A DNA stretch of 24,255 nt from Sphaerochaeta sp. (GTDB lineage Bacteria; Spirochaetota; Spirochaetia; Sphaerochaetales; Sphaerochaetaceae): positions 1 through 24,255 of the forward strand of contig JALOBD010000011.1 in NCBI GenBank assembly GCA_023228445.1, in the 5' to 3' direction. Shown in pieces: positions 1 through 6,896 of the stretch. Numbering within the stretch: position 1 is the first letter of the stretch; each line of letters opens with the position of its first letter. A program made the translations under genes and the position numbers. The notes beneath the pieces are model-generated. The model made no database searches, had not been told where the DNA came from, and saw only the letters and a list, made by a program, of their open reading frames with translations.

Positions 1-770
1 GCGTAGCGGTACATCAGGTAGGTGATGAAGGTCGATGCGTTGCCCGGCCCCCCGTTTGTCAAGGCGAGGGCCGGGGTGACGATCTGCATGTTGGTGATCA
101 AGGACATGAGGAGGTTGTAGAAGATGATGGGGGTCATGCAGGGCACGGTGATGTGGATGAAGCGCTGCCACCCGTTCGCCCCGTCGATCTCTGCTGCATC
201 GTGGTAGACCTTCGGCACGTTCTGCAGACCTGCCAGGAAGATGACGATCAGGTTGCCCGCCAGCCAGACGGCGATGAGGGCGAGGGAGGGGACGACGAGC
301 GCAGAGTCGGCGATGAAGCGCAGCTTCGGCAGGCCGATGGAGGAGAGGATGTAGTTGAACAAGCCGAAGTTGGACTCATAGAGCCAGGACCAGCCGATGT
401 AGACGGCCATGGCCGGCAGCACGTAGGGCAGGTAGAAGATCGCCCGAAAGAACAACCTCCCCTTGACCTTCCGGTTGAGCAGCATGGCGATGAAGAGGGA
501 GTAGACCATGCTCATCACCACCGACAGCAGACTGAAGGTCAACGTCACCTTCAGTGAATCGATGAAGTACGGGTCGGTGGTGAAGAGACGGCGGTAATTT
601 TCGAATCCGACGAAGATCGGGTCGGGGGCACCCTTGCCCCATTTGAAAAACCCGAGGACACAGACACTGATGAGGGGGAGGTAGGTGAGGAATACCAGGC
701 CGATGATCGATGGAGCGAGGCAGAAGTATGCAGTCCTGCTCTCGCTTTTGAGCATTGCACTTTTTCTCAC
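1..770 (-). CDS. Sugar ABC transporter permease, MalF/UgpA type (partial, 3' end off window)
   Basis: This is the first of what are normally two inner-membrane permeases in a CUT1-type (di/oligosaccharide) ABC importer. About 256 codons are visible and the C-terminus lies beyond the left edge. A membrane segment at about residues 15-40 is followed by a periplasmic stretch and further hydrophobic segments. The cytoplasmic EAA loop that contacts the ATPase is visible at about residues 190-210 (AAEIDGANGWQRFIHITVP). I start at the GTG at 770 because an AGGGAGGGG Shine-Dalgarno lies six bases upstream; an ATG at 755 is the alternative. It follows the binding protein by 54 bases that hold a strong hairpin. 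The gene order GH127, binding protein, permease suggests uptake of arabinose-containing oligosaccharides. The family call is firm; the substrate is inferred from context. Confidence 0.9.
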   Translation of the reverse strand, partial: MRKSAMLKSESRTAYFCLAPSIIGLVFLTYLPLISVCVLGFFKWGKGAPDPIFVGFENYRRLFTTDPYFIDSLKVTLTFSLLSVVMSMVYSLFIAMLLNRKVKGRLFFRAIFYLPYVLPAMAVYIGWSWLYESNFGLFNYILSSIGLPKLRFIADSALVVPSLALIAVWLAGNLIVIFLAGLQNVPKVYHDAAEIDGANGWQRFIHITVPCMTPIIFYNLLMSLITNMQIVTPALALTNGGPGNASTFITYLMYRY

Positions 771-788
771 GATACCCCTCCCTGGAGC

Positions 789-810
789 GCCGGCACCAAT
801 TGGTGCCGGC
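789..810. other. Perfect 22-bp palindrome between binding-protein and permease genes
   Basis: A GCCGGCACC / GGTGCCGGC stem of nine base pairs encloses an AATT loop, just after the binding-protein stop and before the permease Shine-Dalgarno. There is no T-run on the minus strand, so it is not a classical terminator. In ABC operons, hairpins here commonly protect the binding-protein mRNA from 3' decay and give it higher expression than the permease; that role is inferred. Confidence 0.75.
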
Positions 811-824
811 TCGATGATCGGCAA

Positions 825-2168
825 CTACAGCTCGCCCTTGAACGCTGAGACCAACTGGGTATACCCCTGTTCGATTGCAGCCTTGGCGGTCCTTCTGCCG
901 GTCCACACCTCTCCAAGCAGCGACCCGAGCAGGGTGTTGAAGTCGTTGGTGTTGTTCACATAGTACCAGGAGGTGGAGCGAGAGTACTCCCGTGCGTAGT
1001 CGACGACCGCACTCTTGTAGTCGTCGTAGGGCGGGAAGTTGGGGTTCTCGACCCACTTGCGGGTGAGCGCCTCATCGGTGTACCACTTGTCGAGGATCGG
1101 CATCCAGATGCCGGTCTCGATGAGCTCCCAGCTATTCTCCTCCTGCATGTACCACTTCACCCACTCCATCGCCTCCTTGGGGTTCTTGGTTTGGCTGAAG
1201 ACCACGTTCGGCCCACCAGTACAGATGGTGACCTTCTCCTTCATGTAGGGCAACACCCCGACGCCGTAGTTCAATCCCTCGGCGCGTGCCGATGCAAGGC
1301 TCGTGCCGACGTTCCATGCACCGTTGGTGGACATGGCGCAGGTGCCTGCGATCAGGGAGCGCTGGATGCCGTCATCGGTGAGGCCCGTGGAGAGTGGTGC
1401 CACATGGTGGACGAGGTGGAGGTCGGCCACCTTCTGGATGGCATCGACGGCTGCCGCCTCATTGATGATCACCTTCGACCCGTCGTCGGTGTAGAAGCCG
1501 CCGCCATTGCTCAGTGCCCAGACTTCCAGCTGCCAAGTCAAGTTCTCGACCATGCACCCGTACTGGACGATTGCATTGGGGTTGAATGCCCAGCTGGTGG
1601 CATTGTTGCCATTGGCATCCAAGGTGAGCAACTTGGCGTTGTGGACGAACTCATCCCACGTCCATGCGTTCTTGGCGTCGGTGGGAGGGTAGGGCACGCC
1701 GGCCTTGTCGAACATGTCCCTGTTGTAGAACATCAGCAGGACTTCGTTTGCCGCCGAGTAGGCGACGGGCTTGCCCTGGTAGCGGAAGGCCAGGGAGTCC
1801 AATGGCTTGGCATCGCCGACACCGTACATATCGGTGATGTCATGTAGCAGTCCGTTCTCAGCGAACTGCAGGACTCCCGCCTCGCTCATGATGCCGCAGT
1901 CGGGCAAGTTCCGTGCCGTTGCCAGCGTGTTGAGCTTGGTGACATAGGTGTCATGGGGAATCGCCATGATCTCCACAACGATCCGGTCCTGTGATGCGTT
2001 GAAGCGATCGGCAACCTTCTGTACCGCAGCCCCCTCATCCGGGGTTCCCCAGAACGAGTAGGTGATCTTCACCTTCTCAACGGCTGCCGCTTCCTTGGTG
2101 CCAGCCGCTGGCAGTACCACTGCCAAGAGCGTGCATAGCAACACGGTCAACAATACTCTCTTTTTCAT
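825..2168 (-). CDS. Extracellular sugar-binding protein of ABC transporter (family 1)
   Basis: This 447-residue protein is a periplasmic solute-binding component for the adjacent permease. It has a typical export signal (MKKRVLLTVLLCTLLAVV, then LPAAGTKEAA). No cysteine sits at the expected lipobox position, so cleavage by signal peptidase I is more likely than lipidation. The mature part shows family 1 features: an early ITYSFWG strand, the AVQKVADRFN helix and the late GGPNVVFSQTKNPKEAMEWVKWYM region. The reading frame is open upstream to 2270, but ATG 2168 is preferred because AGGAAGG precedes it and the signal peptide begins there. It lies 44 bases after GH127 and is flanked by hairpins on both sides. 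The substrate is probably an arabinose-containing oligosaccharide, inferred from GH127 and the AraR sites. Confidence 0.9.
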   Translation of the reverse strand: MKKRVLLTVLLCTLLAVVLPAAGTKEAAAVEKVKITYSFWGTPDEGAAVQKVADRFNASQDRIVVEIMAIPHDTYVTKLNTLATARNLPDCGIMSEAGVLQFAENGLLHDITDMYGVGDAKPLDSLAFRYQGKPVAYSAANEVLLMFYNRDMFDKAGVPYPPTDAKNAWTWDEFVHNAKLLTLDANGNNATSWAFNPNAIVQYGCMVENLTWQLEVWALSNGGGFYTDDGSKVIINEAAAVDAIQKVADLHLVHHVAPLSTGLTDDGIQRSLIAGTCAMSTNGAWNVGTSLASARAEGLNYGVGVLPYMKEKVTICTGGPNVVFSQTKNPKEAMEWVKWYMQEENSWELIETGIWMPILDKWYTDEALTRKWVENPNFPPYDDYKSAVVDYAREYSRSTSWYYVNNTNDFNTLLGSLLGEVWTGRRTAKAAIEQGYTQLVSAFKGEL

Positions 2169-2188
2169 GTGTTTCCTTCCTTTTGTTT

Positions 2189-2205
2189 TGCCAGCTCTGC
2201 TGGCA
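2189..2205. other. Hairpin between GH127 and binding-protein genes
   Basis: TGCCAGC / GCTGGCA arms of seven base pairs enclose a three-base loop. It sits directly before the binding-protein Shine-Dalgarno on the minus strand. With the palindrome at 789-810 it brackets the binding-protein cistron. No T-run follows; short A-rich sequence and the ribosome site follow instead. A role as an mRNA 5' stabiliser is inferred. Confidence 0.6.
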
Positions 2206-2212
2206 TTGAGTT

Positions 2213-4153
2213 TCAGATGGTTCTGAGATACTGGAAGACCAGCATCTCCCCGGCTCCTCGATTTCCCCACACGGCGTAGGGAACTGCGCGCACCTCCGTC
2301 TCGTGCTGCGTGCGTGCAACCATTTGATACAACGGTCCCTGTTCATCCCCTTCCACTCGGTGGCCTCGGTAAGCGAGCACCTCCAGGTCACCCGGCACCG
2401 TGTGCAGTCGATCGATCACCGACGGCTCTACGGTGTGGTCTACTGCGATCGCCCACAGGTTTGGCCCGTTGTCCACCTCCTCCAGGCAGTAGACGAACGG
2501 CCCATACTGTAGTGCCACCCGCCCCCGGTCAGCGCGTACCTGCGGATGGGCCTGGAGCCACTGTGGCGTTACATGCAGATCGACCTGGACCGGTACGCCA
2601 CCCTTCAGGCCAAGGAGTGCGTACCCATCGGCGATGGGCACATCGAGGCGCTGCCCGTCGCTGGTGAAGGTCGGCTCATCGGCATACCACGGGATACGTA
2701 CCTTGACCGGCAGGTTCTCTGTACAGCAGATGGTGAGTGTGTTGCGCGACGACTGGCCCACATCGACTGTCAACAGGCACTGCCCCTCTGTGGTATTGAC
2801 GGTGACCGTCGAGGAGATGAGCTGGTTGATCACCACGGCTGAGGGATCGGTCCCGTAGATGTAGTGGCCCAGGTTTGCCAACGTCCGTGCGATGTTGGTC
2901 GGACAACAGGCGACAGAGAACCACCGTTGGCGAGTCGGCATGACGTGTGCCATGGAGGTATGACTCTTGCAGGCAGGGGGCCAGACCTCCAGCGGGTTGA
3001 CGTAGAAGTAGGAGAGCCCATCGCTGCTGATACCGGCCAGCACCGTATTGAAGAGCGCCCGCTCCACCGTATCGTGGTAGTGGGCGTGGGCGCTGAGGCG
3101 CGCCATGCGCGAAGCAAACATCATCAGGGCCACCGATGCACAGCTCTCGCTGTAGGCACGGTCGTTGGGCAGGTCGTAGTCCACGGTGAAACGCTCGAGG
3201 AACCCCGATGACCCCACCGAGCCGGTGATGTACATCCTGCGCCCCTCAATGTTCTGGTAGAGCGCCTCACATGCGGTGCGGTACGCCTCATCACCGCTCT
3301 CTTGGGCGATGTCGGCCATGGCGCTGTAGAGGTAGAGGGCCCGTACGGCATGACCCTCTGCTGTCCGTTGTTCGACCGGTCTCATGTGGGCCTGGGCATA
3401 GGAGAGGTCAAAGTCTCCAAATTCGTGGTAGATGCCTTTCCTGTTGCGTCGCTCGATCTCGGCTGTGAAGTAGTTTGGTTCAGTGCCCCTGACATCGAGG
3501 AAGTGGCGAGCAGTCTCGAGGTACCGTCGCTTGCCGGTGTGGCGGTAGAGTTTGATCAACGCCAGCTCGATCTCCTCATGGCCAGGATACCCGTGGTTCT
3601 GGTGTGGCTGGGGACCGAATGTGCTGCAGATGAGGTCTCCAAAGCGGGCAGCGACCTTGAGAAGGCGATCCTTGCCCGTCGCCTCGTGGTAGGCGACGGC
3701 TGCTTCGATGAGGTGGCCGGCACAGTACAGCTCATGTGCCTCCTGCAGGTTGGTCCACCGTCCTTCGATGCCGGTCAGGATGTGGTAGGTGTGCAGATAC
3801 CCGTCCGGTAGTTGGGCTTGTTCGATCAGTGCGATGGCCTCATCACCGGCGGCCTCAAAGGCCGTGGCGCGGCCGCCCCTCAGGCAGTAGGCGAGCGCCT
3901 CGAGCCACTTGTAGAGGTCGCTGTCCTGGAACACCTGGCCGTAGTAGCTGCCTTCGGCCGTACCGCCGGCGATGCGGAAGTTCTCAAGGCAGTGCGATTG
4001 CTCTGCCCCTTCGACTCGGTCGTTGAGGATCTCCCACTGGTAGGGGATCACGACCTCGCTGATCAAATTCACATAGTGGGAGAAGAGGGAGTCGGTCACA
4101 CGCAGTGTTCTAAGGTCCACTGCATACTGCAAATCATTCATACCGTTTACCAT
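2213..4153 (-). CDS. GH127 beta-L-arabinofuranosidase
   Basis: The 646-residue cytoplasmic enzyme, with no signal peptide, probably releases L-arabinofuranose from beta-linked oligosaccharides. It aligns by eye with the GH127 family typified by Bifidobacterium HypBA1. The zinc and catalytic set is present: E320 (FLERF), E336 and C338 (SESC), and C416-C417 (SVACCP), where the first cysteine of CCP is the family nucleophile. The numbers fall within two of the HypBA1 positions and total length is typical. An upstream in-frame ATG at 4189 has no ribosome site. ATG 4153 has GGAAGGA eight bases before it and is chosen. It is the first gene of an operon with the binding protein and permease, under a promoter with paired AraR-like operators. 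A GH146-like or other arabinofuranosidase specificity cannot be fully excluded. Confidence 0.92.
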   Translation of the reverse strand: MVNGMNDLQYAVDLRTLRVTDSLFSHYVNLISEVVIPYQWEILNDRVEGAEQSHCLENFRIAGGTAEGSYYGQVFQDSDLYKWLEALAYCLRGGRATAFEAAGDEAIALIEQAQLPDGYLHTYHILTGIEGRWTNLQEAHELYCAGHLIEAAVAYHEATGKDRLLKVAARFGDLICSTFGPQPHQNHGYPGHEEIELALIKLYRHTGKRRYLETARHFLDVRGTEPNYFTAEIERRNRKGIYHEFGDFDLSYAQAHMRPVEQRTAEGHAVRALYLYSAMADIAQESGDEAYRTACEALYQNIEGRRMYITGSVGSSGFLERFTVDYDLPNDRAYSESCASVALMMFASRMARLSAHAHYHDTVERALFNTVLAGISSDGLSYFYVNPLEVWPPACKSHTSMAHVMPTRQRWFSVACCPTNIARTLANLGHYIYGTDPSAVVINQLISSTVTVNTTEGQCLLTVDVGQSSRNTLTICCTENLPVKVRIPWYADEPTFTSDGQRLDVPIADGYALLGLKGGVPVQVDLHVTPQWLQAHPQVRADRGRVALQYGPFVYCLEEVDNGPNLWAIAVDHTVEPSVIDRLHTVPGDLEVLAYRGHRVEGDEQGPLYQMVARTQHETEVRAVPYAVWGNRGAGEMLVFQYLRTI

Positions 4154-4264
4154 GCATTTCGTCCTTCCATAGATGGAAAAGTCCCCCAAGACTTGCCCAC
4201 ATCCCCTGGCAATAGTGATGGATACGAATTACACCGAAGAAGATTCTTTCATGCACAACAGATG

Positions 4265-4280
4265 TGTGTACGTAAACATA
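4265..4280. promoter_or_regulatory. AraR-like operator, promoter-proximal, GH127 operon
   Basis: TGTGTACGTAAACATA, an imperfect palindrome centred on TACGTA, lies at the expected transcription start of the GH127 promoter. The identical 16 bases occur before araA at 6211-6226. The core resembles the known AraR operator core TTGTACGTACAA, and an AraR gene is present in the window. Confidence 0.75.
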
Positions 4281-4285
4281 CTTTA

Positions 4286-4314
4286 ATGGTCGCACTGTTT
4301 AATTGGGTTGTCAA
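4286..4314 (-). promoter_or_regulatory. Promoter of the GH127 operon
   Basis: On the minus strand a perfect TTGACA (4314-4309) is followed after 17 bases by GACCAT (4291-4286), a weak -10. The araA promoter has the same TTGACA, the same spacing and a matching GACTAT. The weak -10 and the position of the operator directly downstream fit a repressed promoter. Confidence 0.6.
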
Positions 4315-4406
4315 GAAGAATTTATTACTCACTTAATTTTAATAATTATATATTATCTATGAAATAAGCTACTTTGTCATGAAAACTATAATAGAAGAAA
4401 ACAATT

Positions 4407-4420
4407 GCGTGTACGTTACC
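4407..4420. promoter_or_regulatory. AraR-like operator, distal, GH127 operon
   Basis: GCGTGTACGTTACC recurs exactly at 6354-6367 before araA. Its centre is 143 bases from the centre of the proximal operator, upstream of the promoter, which fits cooperative binding with DNA looping as known for AraR in Bacillus. Confidence 0.7.
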
Positions 4421-4432
4421 ACTTGCAATGGG

Positions 4433-4465
4433 TGTACAGTCTTAAATGTCAGAAGTAGGTGTACA
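4433..4465. promoter_or_regulatory. Two TGTACA elements upstream of the distal operator
   Basis: Two GGTGTACA sequences contain the six-base palindrome TGTACA at 4433-4438 and 4460-4465, 27 bases apart. They match one arm of the AraR-like sites. They have no counterpart before araA, so they may be weak extra half-sites or chance. Confidence 0.25.
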
Positions 4466-4531
4466 AGGTATGGAAGAAGTGCAGGCGACAACAGGGGTCA
4501 TCGTGGAGAAACGGAGAGGACTGAGGCATAC

Positions 4532-4555
4532 AAAAGACCGGGCAGCAGCCCGGTC
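4532..4555 (-). terminator. Intrinsic terminator of araA
   Basis: Read on the minus strand, GACCGGGC and GCCCGGTC form an eight-base-pair GC-rich stem with a four-base loop, followed by TTTTG. It begins about 20 bases after the araA stop codon, so araA appears to be transcribed alone and separated from the GH127 operon. Confidence 0.85.
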
Positions 4556-4573
4556 CTCGATGGTGGCCTACGG

Positions 4574-6067
4574 TCACACTCGCGTATGGCCGCTCCAATA
4601 CGCTTCGTTCCACCGCAATTCGCTGCGCAATTGGTGGATGGATGTCCCCTTCCCAATCCTGACAGCCTCGATGCCCATCATCTCGGCATAGGTGAGCAGG
4701 TAGTCGGTGTCCAAGGCACTTGAGTAGGCGGTGTGGTGGCCCCCTCCGGCGAGGATCCACGCCTCACTGGCGGTGATGAGATCGGGCAACGGCTTCCACA
4801 GCACCCGGGCGACGGGCAGCCGCTTGAAGGCGTGGGGGGAGTCGATGGTCTCAACCTCAGAGATGACCATCCTGAAGCGGTGGCCCAGGTCGATGATGGA
4901 GGCGCACAGCGCAGGCCCCGCAGCCCCGTCGAAGACCAGCCGGGCTGGGTCCTCTCGCTCCCCGATGCCCAAGGGATGGACTTCAAGGGTCGGTCGATCC
5001 TTGGAGATGGAGGGACACACCTCGAGCATGTGGGCCCCGAGGTCGAGCATGGCGCCCTTCTCGAGGTGGTAGGTGTAGTCCTCCATGAAGGAGGAGCCGC
5101 CGGAGAGGCCTTCCCCCATCCGCTTGAGGATGCGCACGAGGGCGGCGATCTTCCAATCGCCCTCCCCGGCAAAGCCGTAGCCCTTGCCCATCAGGCGTTG
5201 GACAGCGAGGCCGGGAAGCTGCTTCATGCCGTGCAGGTCCTGGAAGTTCGTGGAGAACGCCATGGCGTTGTTCTGCTGAAGAAACTTCTCCAGTGCCAGT
5301 TCGATTCTCGCCTGTTCGGTGACCTGCTGGAAGAAGAACGCTTCGTCCATCCCCTCCTTGAGGGTGTAGGAGTGGCGATACTCATCGATCAGGAGATTGA
5401 TATCACCGTTGGGGATGGAGGCCATCATATCGACGAGGTCCCCGATACCGAAGTAGGGGACCGACCAGCCGAACTGAATCATCGCCTCGACCTTGTCGCC
5501 GTCGGTGACCGCGACATCGCGCATGTTGTCGCCGAACCGCACCACGACAAGGGTGCGGCTCTCCGCGACCGCGGCGGCTGAACGCATCCAGCGTCCGATG
5601 CGCTGTTGCGTCTCCTCATGGGACCAGTGACCAGCGATGACGGTGCGCCTGAGGCCCATGCGCGCGGTGATGTGGCCGAACTCCCGGTCTCCGTGGGCGC
5701 TCTGGTTGAGATTCATGAAGTCCATGTCCATCGTATCGAAGGGGATTCGTTCATTGAACTGGGTGTGCAGCTGCAAGAGCGGCTTGGTGAGAATCGAGAG
5801 GCCGGCGATCCACGTCTTTGCCGGACTGAAGGTGTGCATCCAGCACACCACACCGGCACAGCTCTCATCGGCTTCAGCATGTTGGATGGTCTTCAAGATC
5901 TCGGCTGAGGACTTCAGAACTGGTTTCACCACCAGTACAAGGGGGAGGTTCCCACTGGCGTTCAGCTCCTCAACCATTTGTTTTGTATGCAACGCCACCT
6001 GGTGCAGTGCATCATCGCCATACAGATCCTGACTTCCGGTAAGAAACCAAATGTTCAACGCGTTCAT
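4574..6067 (-). CDS. araA: L-arabinose isomerase
   Basis: This 497-residue cytoplasmic enzyme converts L-arabinose to L-ribulose, the first step of the isomerase pathway; E. coli AraA has 500 residues. The N-terminus carries the family motif WFLTGSQDLYG. The metal and catalytic residues are in place: E302 (GEGDWK), E329 (SFMEDY), H346 (LGAHMLEV) and H445 (GGGHHTAYS), with spacing like the E. coli set E306, E333, H350 and H450. The frame is open to a GTG at 6112, but that start lacks a ribosome site. ATG 6067 has GAAGGGAG upstream, somewhat far at about 10 bases, and matches family N-termini. The gene is monocistronic, with a paired AraR-like operator promoter upstream and a strong terminator downstream. 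AraB, which acts next, is not in the window. Confidence 0.97.
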   Translation of the reverse strand: MNALNIWFLTGSQDLYGDDALHQVALHTKQMVEELNASGNLPLVLVVKPVLKSSAEILKTIQHAEADESCAGVVCWMHTFSPAKTWIAGLSILTKPLLQLHTQFNERIPFDTMDMDFMNLNQSAHGDREFGHITARMGLRRTVIAGHWSHEETQQRIGRWMRSAAAVAESRTLVVVRFGDNMRDVAVTDGDKVEAMIQFGWSVPYFGIGDLVDMMASIPNGDINLLIDEYRHSYTLKEGMDEAFFFQQVTEQARIELALEKFLQQNNAMAFSTNFQDLHGMKQLPGLAVQRLMGKGYGFAGEGDWKIAALVRILKRMGEGLSGGSSFMEDYTYHLEKGAMLDLGAHMLEVCPSISKDRPTLEVHPLGIGEREDPARLVFDGAAGPALCASIIDLGHRFRMVISEVETIDSPHAFKRLPVARVLWKPLPDLITASEAWILAGGGHHTAYSSALDTDYLLTYAEMMGIEAVRIGKGTSIHQLRSELRWNEAYWSGHTRV

Positions 6068-6210
6068 CGTAGGCAGTTCTCCCTTCGTATACCCGGTGTT
6101 ATATGTTTCCACAACCCAGGCTCTCTTCGATCACCGATCAAAAAAGGTGCCCCACCCTGCTGCCCTCCGTGATACAGAACGGAGGAAAATTTGAGAGAAC
6201 ACGCAGATTG

Positions 6211-6226
6211 TGTGTACGTAAACATA
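6211..6226. promoter_or_regulatory. AraR-like operator, promoter-proximal, araA
   Basis: The same 16 bases as at 4265-4280 (TGTGTACGTAAACATA). It begins 28 bases after the araA -35 element, exactly as in the GH127 promoter, so it overlaps the expected transcription start. Confidence 0.78.
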
Positions 6227-6231
6227 GACTA

Positions 6232-6260
6232 ATAGTCTCATGATTCCCACTCATTGTCAA
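6232..6260 (-). promoter_or_regulatory. araA promoter
   Basis: On the minus strand TTGACA (6260-6255), 17 bases, then GACTAT (6237-6232). The leader to the araA ATG is then about 160 bases. The good -35, weak -10 and operator placement copy the GH127 promoter. Confidence 0.62.
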
Positions 6261-6353
6261 GAAAATAAGTTTTTCTTCAATAGGTCTTTAATTCGATATA
6301 TAGAAAGTAATAGAATACCCAGAATTTGAATATGGGATTAGGTCGTGCTATAC

Positions 6354-6367
6354 GCGTGTACGTTACC
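6354..6367. promoter_or_regulatory. AraR-like operator, distal, araA
   Basis: GCGTGTACGTTACC is identical to 4407-4420. It is centred 144 bases upstream of the proximal operator. The pair is therefore a second copy of the same looping-type arrangement. Confidence 0.72.
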
Positions 6368-6787
6368 TTCGCTCTCACAAGAGGTGTAATGAAAAACTGC
6401 TGCCTGCCGTTGCCAGAGGTGGGACAAGGCAGTGGTGGCACGGGGGGTGAGCGACTCTTTTTCGCCTCGACCTTGAGCAGTGGTGATCGCCGCCCCTGTA
6501 GGGATGAGACCTGATGGCTGGGTGTGGTGAGGTTGGGGTCTGCCCATATATGAGACGGCTTTGGCGCACGCAAGTTTATAAAAATGGGCTTTTTACTGAA
6601 GTGGCAATTCATTGTAATATAACAAGATATCTGGTTCGGGACTTCATGCATACTCACCATGGGTGTCCCGTTTGCACGTTGTGCCGATCGCTTGGGCTAT
6701 CGCTACTGCCTTGCTGCAGAGGTCCGTGAGGCCTTCAAGGGAAGTGGTGGGACATGATGATCTCTAGTGATGTTTCTCAGAAAAAAC
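6368..6787. other. Intergenic stretch between the divergent araA and chvE control regions
   Basis: About 420 bases lie between the distal araA operator and the chvE promoter. I see no convincing gene. Weak inverted repeats built on TGCC/GGCA occur at about 6400-6440. One short frame at 6659-6757 has gene-like codons but no ribosome site. Composition shifts from GC-rich (6395-6540) to AT-rich (6575-6630). Confidence 0.4.
6659..6757 (+). other. Short open frame, possible gene remnant
   Basis: This frame encodes 32 residues from ATG, beginning MGVPFARCADRLGYRYCLAA, and it is open upstream to 6623. Its amino-acid make-up looks protein-like, unlike the surrounding frames. There is no Shine-Dalgarno and I do not recognise a family. 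It could be the decayed tail of a former gene, a small protein, or chance. Confidence 0.2.
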
Positions 6788-6816
6788 TTGACGGCTCGTG
6801 GGGTGGGTGGTACAGT
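6788..6816 (+). promoter_or_regulatory. Promoter of the chvE-gguA-gguB operon
   Basis: TTGACG (6788-6793), 17 bases, then TACAGT (6811-6816). The same two hexamers recur before the LacI-family gene (11079-11108). The leader to ATG is about 75 bases and contains the LacI-type palindrome. Confidence 0.6.
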
Positions 6817-6853
6817 CAGGTAAGGCATTGTGTTGATGCCATAATTTTGGCAA

Positions 6854-6871
6854 TGCGTTAACGTTAACGCA
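6854..6871. promoter_or_regulatory. LacI-family operator, perfect 18-bp palindrome
   Basis: TGCGTTAACGTTAACGCA is a perfect palindrome with the central CG typical of LacI-family sites. It lies about 38 bases after the -10 element and 25 bases before the chvE ATG, so a bound repressor would block elongation. The likely partner is the LacI-family regulator encoded just after this transporter. Confidence 0.75.
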
Positions 6872-6896
6872 GAAACATGTGAAAAGGAGGTTTCAT

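Noticed and set aside
376..1056. A 226-codon open frame on the minus strand across the permease/binding-protein junction
   Set aside because: It lies out of frame with two well-supported genes and its translation is arginine- and proline-rich, as expected of a GC-rich shadow frame.
4733..5581. A 282-codon plus-strand frame opposite araA
   Set aside because: It is the complement of a certain gene; its length comes from the GC-rich third codon positions of araA.
6391..6435. Inverted TGCC/GGCA repeat followed by TTTTTC on the minus strand, like a terminator
   Set aside because: The stem is short and bulged, several bases separate it from the T-run, and no minus-strand gene lies upstream of it to terminate.
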